A stretch of DNA of 64,000 nt, taken from contig DAOUAE010000063.1 in NCBI GenBank assembly GCA_034433795.1, positions 3,816 through 67,815 on the forward strand, in the 5' to 3' direction. Source of the DNA: DAOUAE01 sp034433795. Its GTDB lineage: Bacteria > Chloroflexota > UBA6077 > FW602-bin22 > DAOUAE01. Below, piece after piece: positions 46,718 to 54,687 of the stretch; within the stretch, counting starts at the first letter, position 1, and the number at the start of each line of letters is the position of its first letter. Position numbers and translations under genes: made by a program. The notes beneath the pieces were generated by a model that had not been told where the DNA came from, made no database searches, and worked only from the letters and a program-made list of their open reading frames with translations.

Positions 46718-47997
46718 GCCCGTTCGTCCACCCGCCGCTGGACTGGCTCCATCTCCTCGCCGGCGCGGGCCGGGGCGAGCAGGTCGCAGCGCCGGCTGTG
46801 GACAGTATACCCCAACCCCTCCAGAGCGGCCACCAGCTCGTCCAGGCGCCCGGCCACAAACTGCTGGACCGCGGGGGTTGCACAGCGCACCACGAGGGCC
46901 AGCCGCCGTCCCCGCACCTGGACCTGCACCTGGAGACGGCCAAGCGAGGGCGGATCGACCTCCAGGGTCAGGGTGAGCGGCGCCGGCGACGCCGCCCCCG
47001 CCGCTTCCGCCGGCTCCTCCCATTCGACGCGCACCCAGGCGGCGGCCCCGGGCGCCCACGGCGCCGGCAGCGGCAGGACCAGAGCCGGGGTCTCGGTCTG
47101 GAGGCGGCCCGCGTTCTCCAGGTGCTGCTGTTCCAGGGCCTGACGGGCGCGCTCGACCAGTCCCGCCAGGTCCGACCGCTTCGGCCCGTCGGCGGCCAGG
47201 GTCGCCTCCAGCCGGCGCAGCAGCACGACAAGGTCGCGCTCCTGGTCGGCCAGCCGCGCGGGGTCGCTCAGCGCCCGGGCCAGACGGGCCTCCGGGGCGG
47301 TGCCCAGGGTCTCGGCCGCCCAGCGGAGCCAGACCGGATCGGGCCTCTCCTCCCCGTCGGCGATCAGACGCGTCAGCAGGTCCAGGAGAGCCCGCCCGGG
47401 CGCGCCGGCCGCCGCCTCCGGTCGAGCGCCCACCCCGGCGAGAAGCCGCCAGAGAGCCGCCAGCGCCGCGAGAGGCTCCCCCGGCCGGGGCCGGGCGATG
47501 GCCAGAGTCGCCGGCGTCACCGGCAGGCCCCGGCTGACCAGGTCGGCGGCGGCCTCCAGGTCCCTGGCCGTGGTCAGCCCCCAGGCGCTCAGCCGCTGCC
47601 CCAGGTCGAGCAGATCCAGGGGGTCGAGAGGCAACCGCCGGGCCAGGAAGGCCCGGACCAGTCCCTGGAAGAGCGGGGTCACGGGCAGCCCGACCTCGTC
47701 CAGCCAGCCCGCCAGATCGCGGGCGGCCCCGGCGGCCGCGGAGGGCCCGCTCGGCAGGACCTGGAGCAGCACCCGCTCGGCCGTCGCCTGGGCGACCAGC
47801 AGGCGCAGCCGCTCGCCCACCGCGAGGGGGACGGTGCTCAGCGCCCGCACCTCAAGGCCCCCCAGGCGCAGGAGCACCGTCGGCCCGTCGACGGCCAGGA
47901 CCTCCGCCCCGACCACCCGCCACTCGGGAAGAGACGGCGGGACCGGGCTCACCACCGTCAGGACCGGACGGACCGGGGGCACCGGCGCGACGTCCAT
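46714..47997 (-). CDS. FliK-like protein (orphan)
   Basis: A 427-residue protein. The C-terminal domain (about 330-405; LTLTLEVDPPSLGRLQVQVQ, then RRLALVVRCATPAVQQFVAG, then LDELVAALEGLGYTV) is the substrate-specificity domain of the flagellar hook-length protein FliK. The N-terminal 320 residues are a Leu/Ala/Arg-rich helical region with a small barrel start (VVGAEVLAVDGPTVLLRLGG). Paired with a FlhB-C-like gene, it mirrors the Bacillus ylqG-ylqH arrangement without a flagellum. The ATG start is not preceded by a strong ribosome site. Confidence 0.8.
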   Translation of the reverse strand: MDVAPVPPVRPVLTVVSPVPPSLPEWRVVGAEVLAVDGPTVLLRLGGLEVRALSTVPLAVGERLRLLVAQATAERVLLQVLPSGPSAAAGAARDLAGWLDEVGLPVTPLFQGLVRAFLARRLPLDPLDLLDLGQRLSAWGLTTARDLEAAADLVSRGLPVTPATLAIARPRPGEPLAALAALWRLLAGVGARPEAAAGAPGRALLDLLTRLIADGEERPDPVWLRWAAETLGTAPEARLARALSDPARLADQERDLVVLLRRLEATLAADGPKRSDLAGLVERARQALEQQHLENAGRLQTETPALVLPLPAPWAPGAAAWVRVEWEEPAEAAGAASPAPLTLTLEVDPPSLGRLQVQVQVRGRRLALVVRCATPAVQQFVAGRLDELVAALEGLGYTVHSRRCDLLAPARAGEEMEPVQRRVDERA

Positions 47998-48005
47998 CGC
48001 CGCTC

Positions 48006-49067
48006 CTATGGGTAGAGCGGGACCCGCTCCAGGCCCAGCGTCTCCGGAAAGCCGAACATGAGGTTCAGATTCTGGAGCGCCACCCCGGCCTGGCCCTTGA
48101 GCAGGTTGTCGATGACCGAGACGACGACGAGCCGCCGGTGGGGCTCGTCGACCGTGACCGAGATATCGCAGAGGTTGCTGCCCAGGACGGCCTTGAGCGT
48201 GGCCGTCGCCCCCGGCGGGAGGAGCCGCACGAACGGCTCCTCCCGGTAGAACGCCTGGTAGACCGCGTGGACCTGCGCGGTGGTCAGTGGTTCGGTCAGG
48301 GTAGCGTAGAGGGTGCAGATGATGCCCCGGGTGACCGGGAGGAGGTGCGGCACAAACGTCAGGCCGACCGGCTCGCCGGCCAGCCGGCTCAGGGTCAGCG
48401 TGGTCTCGACCGTGTGCTGGTGGCTGGCCACCCGGTAGGGGGTGACGTTCTCGTTGCGCTCAGGGAAATGGTGGACCTGGCTCGGCTTCTTGCCGGCGCC
48501 GGAGATACCGGTCTTGCCATCGCAGATGAGGGAGCGGGGGTCGACGATGCGGGCCTGGACGGCCGGCGCCAGCCCCAGGATCATGGCCACGGCAAAGCAG
48601 CCCGGGTTGCCCACCACCGGGGCGGTCCGGATGGCCTCGCGGTTGAGTTCGGGCAGGCCATAGACGGCCCGGGGGAGCAGGTCCGGCGCGGCGTGCGGCC
48701 GGCCGCGGAGCGAGGGGTGCAGCTGGGCGTAGCGGGCGTAGTCCTCTGGCGAGGCGAAGCGGAAGTCGCCGCTGTAGTCCAGGACGCGGACGCCCCGCGC
48801 CACGAGATCGGCGGCGTACTGCATCCCCACTCCATCGGGAGTGGCGAAGATGACGACGTCGCAGTCGCGGCCGATGCGCTCCGGCTCGGCCTCCTCGACC
48901 ACCCGGTCGCAGAAGCCCCGCAGATGGGGGAAGAAGTCGCTCAGGGGGCGGCCGACATCGGTCTTGGCCAAAAGGCCGCTGATGGTGAAGTGGGGGTGGC
49001 GCAGGAGCAGTTCGACCATGCCCAGCCCCCCGTAGCCGGTCGCGCCAACGATCTGAGCCCGTACCAC
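48006..49067 (-). CDS. argC: N-acetyl-gamma-glutamyl-phosphate reductase
   Basis: A 353-residue ArgC with a GTG start and GGAGG 6 bases upstream. It has the NADP site IVGATGYGGLGMVELLLRHP and the catalytic Cys in VVGNPGCFAVAM (C157). It reduces N-acetylglutamyl phosphate to the semialdehyde in arginine synthesis. It stands alone, without argJ, argB or argD, and ends 8 bases upstream of the FliK-like start on the same strand, so those genes may be read through from its TGATACAAT promoter. Confidence 0.95.
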   Translation of the reverse strand: MVRAQIVGATGYGGLGMVELLLRHPHFTISGLLAKTDVGRPLSDFFPHLRGFCDRVVEEAEPERIGRDCDVVIFATPDGVGMQYAADLVARGVRVLDYSGDFRFASPEDYARYAQLHPSLRGRPHAAPDLLPRAVYGLPELNREAIRTAPVVGNPGCFAVAMILGLAPAVQARIVDPRSLICDGKTGISGAGKKPSQVHHFPERNENVTPYRVASHQHTVETTLTLSRLAGEPVGLTFVPHLLPVTRGIICTLYATLTEPLTTAQVHAVYQAFYREEPFVRLLPPGATATLKAVLGSNLCDISVTVDEPHRRLVVVSVIDNLLKGQAGVALQNLNLMFGFPETLGLERVPLYP

Positions 49068-49103
49068 GCGCTGCCTCCGTCCTCTGGGATACCTTCGGGC
49101 CTG

Positions 49104-49112
49104 ATTGTATCA
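49104..49112 (-). promoter_or_regulatory. Extended -10 promoter of argC
   Basis: TGATACAAT on the minus strand (49112-49104), about 37 bases before the GTG. I see no ARG-box-like operator with confidence. Confidence 0.6.
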
Positions 49113-49149
49113 CGTTTCGGCCGGCCGCTCAGCCGGCGCCGCCGCGCCC

Positions 49150-49179
49150 TTGACCCGCAGCCGCCCCGTTGTGTAGGCT
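49150..49179 (+). promoter_or_regulatory. Promoter of the MFS gene at 49223
   Basis: TTGACC (49150-49155), an 18-bp spacer and TAGGCT (49174-49179). Confidence 0.45.
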
Positions 49180-49222
49180 GAGCGTAGACGGTGGCCCCGG
49201 GGCCACCCTGCGGAGACCATCG

Positions 49223-50563
49223 GTGCCGCTTCACGAGCAGAACAGCCCTTCCACCGCCGTCATCGCCGGTCCCGCCGACCAGGGTGTCGGCTACCGGGCG
49301 GTCCTGCGCCAGCGGGCCTTCCTGGGCCTCTGGACCGCCCAGGTGCTCTCGCAGATCGCCGACAACCTGGTCTACTTCACCCTGCTCGTCCAGGTCTACC
49401 GTCAGACCGGCTCGAATGCGGCCGTCAGCCTGCTGGTCCTCTGCGTGACTGCGCCGGCGGTCATCTTCGGCGTCCTAGCCGGGGTGCTGGTGGACCACGC
49501 CGACAAGCGTCAGGTGCTGGTGGCCACCAACGTCGCCCGGGCTCTTCTCTGCCTGGGCTTCCTCCTGCTGGGCCATCAGGTGGCGGTGCTCTTCCTGCTG
49601 GCCTTCCTGGCCAGCAGTGTCCGTCAGTTCTTCGTGCCGGCGGAGGCGGCCACCATCCCCCGTCTGGTGGCGCCGGGGCAACTGGTGGCCGCCAACTCCC
49701 TCTTCACCCTGACCTACAACCTCTCGTTCATCATCGGCATGTCCGGGGCCGGACCGCTCATCAAGCTCTTCGGCACGGGCGCGGTCTTCGGGCTGGCCGG
49801 CCTCTCCTTCGCCGGCGCCGCCCTGGCGCTGCGGGCTGTCCCCCCGGAGGGGGTGGTCGCCCCGCCACGGGGATCGGTCCTGGCCCGGGCCCGGCTGGTG
49901 CTGAGCGATCTCCTGGCCGGCTGGCGGTATCTGCGGCAGAACCCGCCCATCTTTCAGGTGCTGCTGGCCCTGGCCCTGGCCTGGTCGCTGGCCGGGGTCA
50001 CGGCCGCCCTGGGGCCGGGCTACGCCGCCACCGTGCTGGGGCTGGAGGAGGCCGACGCCTTCTACCTGGTGGCCCCGGCCGGGCTGGGGGTGATCAGCGG
50101 CTCGCTCATTATCGGCCGCTACGGCCGGCACCTCCCCCATCGCTGGCTCATCGCCCGCAGTTTCATCGCCACCGGGGTCATCGTCATCATCCTGGCGATC
50201 TACCGGGGTCTCACCCGGTTGCTCTGGGGCGACCTGCTGCTGACCGCTCATCCTGGGGGACTGCCGGGGTTCCTCGTGGTGGTGATGGCTCTGGCGTTTC
50301 TTCTGGGGGTGGCCAACGCCGGGGTGATCATTCCGGCCAACGTGGTGCTGCAGCAGGAGACGCCGCCGGGGATGCGGGGACGGATCTTCGGCGTCCTCAA
50401 CACCCTGGGCAACCTGGGCTCGACGCTGCCGGTCTTTGTCATCGGGGTGCTGGCCGACCTCTGGGGCGTCGGCCGGCTGATGGTGGCCATCGGGCTCCTC
50501 ATCATCCTGCTGGGCTGGGCCAGCAGCCGGTCGGCGGCACCGGCCCGCCCCAGCCGCTCCTGA
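49223..50563 (+). CDS. MFS transporter
   Basis: A 446-residue major facilitator with 12 predicted helices, of the MFS_3/enterobactin-exporter-like branch: FLGLWTAQVLSQIADNLVYF, then VLAGVLVDHADKRQVLVATN, then RQFFVPAEAATIPRLVAPGQ. The substrate cannot be inferred. A GTG start at 49223 was chosen because upstream frame sequence is non-coding in character. The stop and the convergent folB stop are separated by a single base (TGACTCA). Confidence 0.87.
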   Translation: MPLHEQNSPSTAVIAGPADQGVGYRAVLRQRAFLGLWTAQVLSQIADNLVYFTLLVQVYRQTGSNAAVSLLVLCVTAPAVIFGVLAGVLVDHADKRQVLVATNVARALLCLGFLLLGHQVAVLFLLAFLASSVRQFFVPAEAATIPRLVAPGQLVAANSLFTLTYNLSFIIGMSGAGPLIKLFGTGAVFGLAGLSFAGAALALRAVPPEGVVAPPRGSVLARARLVLSDLLAGWRYLRQNPPIFQVLLALALAWSLAGVTAALGPGYAATVLGLEEADAFYLVAPAGLGVISGSLIIGRYGRHLPHRWLIARSFIATGVIVIILAIYRGLTRLLWGDLLLTAHPGGLPGFLVVVMALAFLLGVANAGVIIPANVVLQQETPPGMRGRIFGVLNTLGNLGSTLPVFVIGVLADLWGVGRLMVAIGLLIILLGWASSRSAAPARPSRS

Positions 50564-50564
50564 C

Positions 50565-50927
50565 TCAGGCCCGCTCGCGGGTGATCTCGACGGCCACCGT
50601 CCCCTGAACCGCCCCCTGGAGCGGCGGGTGCAGTTTGGTCACGCGGACGGTCACCGTGGCCAGCGGAAACTCGGCCAGGAGAACGGCCGCCAGGCGCTCG
50701 GCCAGGGCCTCGAGCAGACGGAACCGCTCGCCCTCGACGACCTGACGGACGCGGCGGTAGACCGCGCTGTAGTTGACCGTCTGGCTGAGGTCGTCGGTCT
50801 GCCCGGCCGGGCGCAGATCGAGTCCCAGGCAGAGATCCACCTGGAAGCGCTGGCCGAGCGCCTGCTCCTCGGGATTCACGCCGTGATAGGCGTAGAACTG
50901 GAGCCCCTGCAGGAGAATCCGGTCCAT
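50565..50927 (-). CDS. folB: Dihydroneopterin aldolase
   Basis: A 120-residue FolB. ILLQGLQFYAYHGVNPEEQA and the conserved FQVDLCLGLDL, then YSAVYRRVRQVVEGERFRLL with the catalytic-region Glu and Lys (VTKLHPPLQG) fit the family. It converts 7,8-dihydroneopterin to 6-hydroxymethyl-dihydropterin and glycolaldehyde in folate synthesis. Its ATG directly follows the folE stop, so the two are an operon. Confidence 0.93.
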   Translation of the reverse strand: MDRILLQGLQFYAYHGVNPEEQALGQRFQVDLCLGLDLRPAGQTDDLSQTVNYSAVYRRVRQVVEGERFRLLEALAERLAAVLLAEFPLATVTVRVTKLHPPLQGAVQGTVAVEITRERA

Positions 50928-51542
50928 CTAGTGTCCGTTGCGGATGAGGGCCAGGAACTCGGCCCGGGTGGCCGGCGAGTCGCGGAAGAGGCCGCGCATG
51001 GCCGAGGTCACCACCACCGTGTCGGGCTTCTTGACCCCGCGCATCGTCATGCAGAGGTGGGTGGCCTCGATGACCACCGCCACCCCCGCCGGCTGGAGGG
51101 CGTTGACGATGGTGTCGGCGATCTGGGTGGTCAGCCGCTCCTGGAGCTGGGGCCGGCGGGCCAGGATCTCGACCACCCGGGCCAGTTTGCTGATGCCGAC
51201 CACCCGGCCACGGGGGATGTAGCCGACGTGGGCCACGCCGTGGAAGGGCAGAAAGTGATGCTCACAGAGCGAGTAGAAGGGGATATCGCGCAAAAGAACC
51301 AGCTCCTCGTGGCCCTCCTCGAAGCCGACCAGCAGCTCGGCCGCGGGGTCGACCCCGATCCCCTGGAAGAGTTCGGCGTACATCTCGGCGATCCGGGCCG
51401 GGGTGCCCACCAGGCCCTCCCGCTGGGGATCCTCCCCGATGGCCCGGATGATCTGGCGGACCGCCTCCTCGATGACCTCTTTCTGAATGGTGTGAACGGC
51501 CGGCGTCGGCGTCTCGACCGGCCCGTTTCCGTACTCGCTCAT
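50928..51542 (-). CDS. folE: GTP cyclohydrolase I
   Basis: A 204-residue FolE. The zinc ligands are in FYSLCEHHFLPF (C93, H96) and THLCMTMRG, and GRVVGISKLARVVEILARRP is the GTP-site segment. It opens the guanine ring of GTP to give dihydroneopterin triphosphate, the first step to folate. It is followed at once by folB. An extended -10 TGGTACAAT lies at 51584-51576 on the same strand. Confidence 0.96.
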   Translation of the reverse strand: MSEYGNGPVETPTPAVHTIQKEVIEEAVRQIIRAIGEDPQREGLVGTPARIAEMYAELFQGIGVDPAAELLVGFEEGHEELVLLRDIPFYSLCEHHFLPFHGVAHVGYIPRGRVVGISKLARVVEILARRPQLQERLTTQIADTIVNALQPAGVAVVIEATHLCMTMRGVKKPDTVVVTSAMRGLFRDSPATRAEFLALIRNGH

Positions 51543-51575
51543 CGCCGCGCCTCACCACGGGGAGTGCTGCCCTCG

Positions 51576-51584
51576 ATTGTACCA
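51576..51584 (-). promoter_or_regulatory. Extended -10 promoter of folE-folB
   Basis: TGGTACAAT on the minus strand (51584-51576), about 35 bases before the folE ATG. Confidence 0.6.
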
Positions 51585-51657
51585 CAACCGAGGCGACCGG
51601 CGCCGACGCTCGCCCGCCCGTCGCGCCCAGCCTTGCCAGGGAGAAGGGAGAGGACCA

Positions 51658-52658
51658 TGGAACGCCGCCTGACCACCGCCCGTCTCCGTCACGGCCTCGC
51701 CGTCGAGATCCTCTGTGTCACCGCCCCGGATGCCCACTGGCGCGAGGCGATCCTGGCCTTTCTGGCCCACAAACCCCCGGAGTGGCTGACGCCCCTCCGG
51801 CTGGCCCTCGCGGGGGCGCTGCCCGACCTTCCCACCCACTTCTACCTGGCGGTGACGCCGGCCGGCCAGATCATCACCAACGTGACCCTCGTCGAGGCCG
51901 GCGCCCCCCCGGTCGGGCTGCTCCAGCACGTCTACACCCACCCCGACCACCGTCAGCAGGGGGCCGCCCGGGCGGTGCTGACCGCCGCCACGGCCGACTT
52001 CGACGCCCGGGGCGGGGTCCTGCTCACCCTGAGCACCGGCTACCAGACCCCACCGTACTTCCTCTACCAGCAGGTCGGCTTCATCGGCCGGGGGACGACC
52101 GGAGCGATGGTCCGCGGCCGGACCCCCGACGCCGAGGCTCAGCTCTTCACCCCCGGCCCGACCACCGTGCGCCCGGTCGCCTGGGGCGACTTTCCCGGCT
52201 GCGTCGCCCTGCACCTGGTCGAAGGCGGCTGGACCGTGCGGAGCGTGGCCTTCGGCGTCCACGGTCCGCGGAGCTTCGAGGGGGCCTTCGTCCGGCTGAT
52301 GGACGGGCTGAGCGGGGGCGGGGCCTGGCCGGTCCGGGCTCAGGCGGCCCGCGTCCTGGTCACCCGACCGGGCGCGGTGGTGGGACTGGCCACCCTCTGC
52401 CAGACGCCGCACTGGCGCGAGGCCCTGCTCCTCGACCTCTTCGTCCACCCGGCCTTTCAGGACCAGGCTCCGGCCCTGCTGGCGGCGCTGCCGCTGCCCG
52501 CCGACAGTAAACTGCAGGCCTTCGCCGAGCCGGAGGCGACCGAGAAAACGACCGCTCTGCTCCGTCAGGGCTTCGTTCCGGAAGGGCTGCTCCGGGCCCA
52601 GGTCCGGGTCGAGGGAACCTGGCGCGATGTTCTGGTGCTGGGACGGTGGCCCCGCTGA
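51658..52658 (+). CDS. GNAT family acetyltransferase-like protein
   Basis: A 333-residue protein. Residues about 45-155 carry a GNAT fold with the acetyl-CoA motif HVYTHPDHRQQGAARAVLTA (R/Q-x-x-G-A) and LYQQVGFIGRGTTGAM. The second half (about 165-333) repeats a similar pattern without the CoA motif, so one site may be degenerate, as in dual-GNAT proteins. The target is unknown. The ATG follows GGGAGAAGGGAGAGG. The stop is one base from the convergent peptidase stop (TGAGTCA). Confidence 0.8.
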
Positions 52659-52659
52659 G

Positions 52660-53835
52660 TCAGGCCACCAGCAGGTCGCGGATGACCAGGGTGTAGATCT
52701 CGGCGGCCGCCAGCAGGGCCGGCACTTCAACGTACTCGTCGGGCTGGTGGGCCAGCTCGGCCCGCCCCGGACCGCAGATGACCATGGGGATCCCCAGGAG
52801 CGGGGCGTAGACCGAGCCGTCGGTGCCATAGGGGACGCCGCCCGGCGTGAGCGTCCGGCCCAGGCGCTGCTGGACGATGCGCAGGGTCGTCTGGACGAGC
52901 GGCGCCGCCGGCGAGGTCTCGACCGGCGGCCGCTCCTGGAGGAGCCGGACCTCGGCGGCGAAGCCCGGGCGCTGACGGGCCAGGTCGTCCAGGAGCCCCT
53001 GGACCAGCCGCAGAACGTCCTGGCTGGTGGTGCCGGGCAGCGTGCGGATATCGACCTCCAGGCGGCAGCGGTCGGGAACGACGTTGATCTTGACCCCACC
53101 CTGGATCAGACCGATGTTGAGCGAGGGCGGGCTGAGGACCGGGTGCGGCCGGGCCGGGAGGGCCAGGGTCTCCAGCCGGCGGATGACCTCCGCCATCTGG
53201 CTGATGGCGTTGACGCCCAGCTCGGGCATCGAGCCGTGGGCCGTCCGGCCGTGGGTGATGATCTCCAGCCAGACGACCCCCTTCTCGGCGACGTAGACCT
53301 CCAGACCGGTCGGCTCGGCGATGAGCACGCCGCCGGCGCCCTGGAGCCGGCCCGACTCGACCAGCCGGCGGGCGCCGATGGAGTCGACCTCCTCCCCGGC
53401 CGTCAGGGCCAGGATGAGGTCGCCCTTGAGCGGTTGCTCGCAGCGCTGGATGGCCACCGCCGCCCAGATGAGGGCCGCACAGCCGCCCTTCATATCGGCC
53501 GTGCCGCGCCCGTACAGCCGGTCGCCCACCAGGGTCGGCGTGAAGGGCGGGGTGCGCCAGGGCTGCTCGCCGGGGCTGACCACATCCAGGTGGCCGCTCA
53601 GGATGAGTCCCGGCCGCTCGCCACTTCCCGGCAGGCGGGCGATGACGTTGGCCCGTCCCTCGGCCAGCGGCTGGACCTCGGCCGGCAGCCCCAGAGCCCG
53701 CAGCTCCTCGGCCAGAAAATCGGCCAGGGGGCCCTCGTCGCCCGGCGGGTTGACCGTCGGAAAGCGCACCATCTCCTCGGTCAGCTCCACGAGGGCCGCC
53801 GGGTCGAGGAAGCGCAGGACGCGTTCGTCATGCAT
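52660..53835 (-). CDS. M20 family peptidase (ArgE/DapE-like)
   Basis: A 391-residue M20 peptidase. The zinc motifs are LSGHLDVVSPGE, RLYGRGTADMKGGCAALIWA and the catalytic TAGEEVDSIGA; the dimerisation lid is in the middle (HGRTAHGSMPELGVNAI). It resembles ArgE and DapE, acetylornithine or succinyl-diaminopimelate deacylases; the exact substrate is unclear and argC (48006) is not in the same operon. The ATG overlaps the upstream unknown gene by 8 bases. Confidence 0.92.
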   Translation of the reverse strand: MHDERVLRFLDPAALVELTEEMVRFPTVNPPGDEGPLADFLAEELRALGLPAEVQPLAEGRANVIARLPGSGERPGLILSGHLDVVSPGEQPWRTPPFTPTLVGDRLYGRGTADMKGGCAALIWAAVAIQRCEQPLKGDLILALTAGEEVDSIGARRLVESGRLQGAGGVLIAEPTGLEVYVAEKGVVWLEIITHGRTAHGSMPELGVNAISQMAEVIRRLETLALPARPHPVLSPPSLNIGLIQGGVKINVVPDRCRLEVDIRTLPGTTSQDVLRLVQGLLDDLARQRPGFAAEVRLLQERPPVETSPAAPLVQTTLRIVQQRLGRTLTPGGVPYGTDGSVYAPLLGIPMVICGPGRAELAHQPDEYVEVPALLAAAEIYTLVIRDLLVA

Positions 53836-54136
53836 GGGCGGCTTCCCGACGGGCGGTGGCGAAGTCGGGCGGGAGCGCCCGGCCCGAGGGGCCGCCGCCG
53901 CCCAGGGCGAAGGTCCGGAAGACGTCGGCGAAGGAGGCCTCGGTATCGTCGTGGAGCTTCACGTAGACGCCCCGGGCGGTGGTCGGCTCGGGAAAGGCCT
54001 CGATCTTTTGGGCGGTCACATTCCAGTAGAGGCCGGGGTCGAGCCGCTCACCGGGCTGGTAGTGGCGCTTGGCCAGCAGGGCGTTGGGGTTGCGGTTCAG
54101 GAAGATCAGGAACTCCTCAGTGGTCAGCCGGGGCAT
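53828..54136 (-). CDS. Hypothetical protein, 102 residues
   Basis: A protein starting at ATG 54136, preferred over a GTG three codons upstream that lies within the ribosome site GGAGGTG. It has a helix-strand pattern (TTEEFLIFLNRNPNALLAKR, then GLYWNVTAQKIEAFPEP, then VYVKLHDDTEASFADVFRTF). Not recognised. It is wedged between a VOC protein and an M20 peptidase with overlaps on both sides (20 and 8 bases), so all three are probably one operon and one pathway. Confidence 0.6.
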   Translation of the reverse strand: MPRLTTEEFLIFLNRNPNALLAKRHYQPGERLDPGLYWNVTAQKIEAFPEPTTARGVYVKLHDDTEASFADVFRTFALGGGGPSGRALPPDFATARREAAHA

Positions 54137-54578
54137 GGGCTTCACCTCCGCGGGCCGCCGCCAGCCGGGCCAGGGCCTGGCGCTGGAGCGAATCGGGGGC
54201 GATCTCCATCAGTTCGATGCGGTTGCCGTCCGGATCGGTGATCCAGTACTGCCAGTTGCCGTCGCGTCCCAATCGGGGCTCGCCCTCGAGGGCGAGCCCC
54301 CGGGCGGCCAGGTCGGCCAGGGTCTGGCGCAGGTCGTCGACCGCCAGACAGAAGTGGTTGTAGCCGAGGGCCCGGCGGCCGACCTCGGGTCGGGGGTCGC
54401 CGCCGGGGAAGAGCTCCAGGTAGGTGGTCTCGCTGACCCGCAGATAGACCAGCCAGAGGGCGCCGTCGTCGCCGTAGAGACGGAACATCTCCGGAAAGCC
54501 CAGGAGACCGCTGTAGAAGGCCAGCGCCCGGTCCAGATCGCTCACCCGAAAGGCGATATGGCTGAGGCCGGTGATCAT
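54117..54578 (-). CDS. VOC family protein (glyoxalase-like)
   Basis: A 153-residue VOC protein. The ATG at 54578 was chosen because the family starts MITGLSHIAFRVSD here. Two betaalphabetabetabeta modules carry a candidate metal set: His in LSHIAF, Glu in YLELFPGG, His in GYNHFCLAVDD and Glu in NRIELMEI, as in glyoxalase I and related dioxygenases. The reaction is not known. It is the first gene of an overlapping three-gene operon with the M20 peptidase. Confidence 0.88.
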   Translation of the reverse strand: MITGLSHIAFRVSDLDRALAFYSGLLGFPEMFRLYGDDGALWLVYLRVSETTYLELFPGGDPRPEVGRRALGYNHFCLAVDDLRQTLADLAARGLALEGEPRLGRDGNWQYWITDPDGNRIELMEIAPDSLQRQALARLAAARGGEAHAPADH

Positions 54579-54687
54579 GGCCGCTCCTCTCTCCCCCGAC
54601 CTATCGGCCCGGCCGGGCGCTCCCATTCTACCATATCCGGCCGGGCCTGTAGTACAATCGGGCCAGGCCCGCCGGGAGAAGGTCCCG

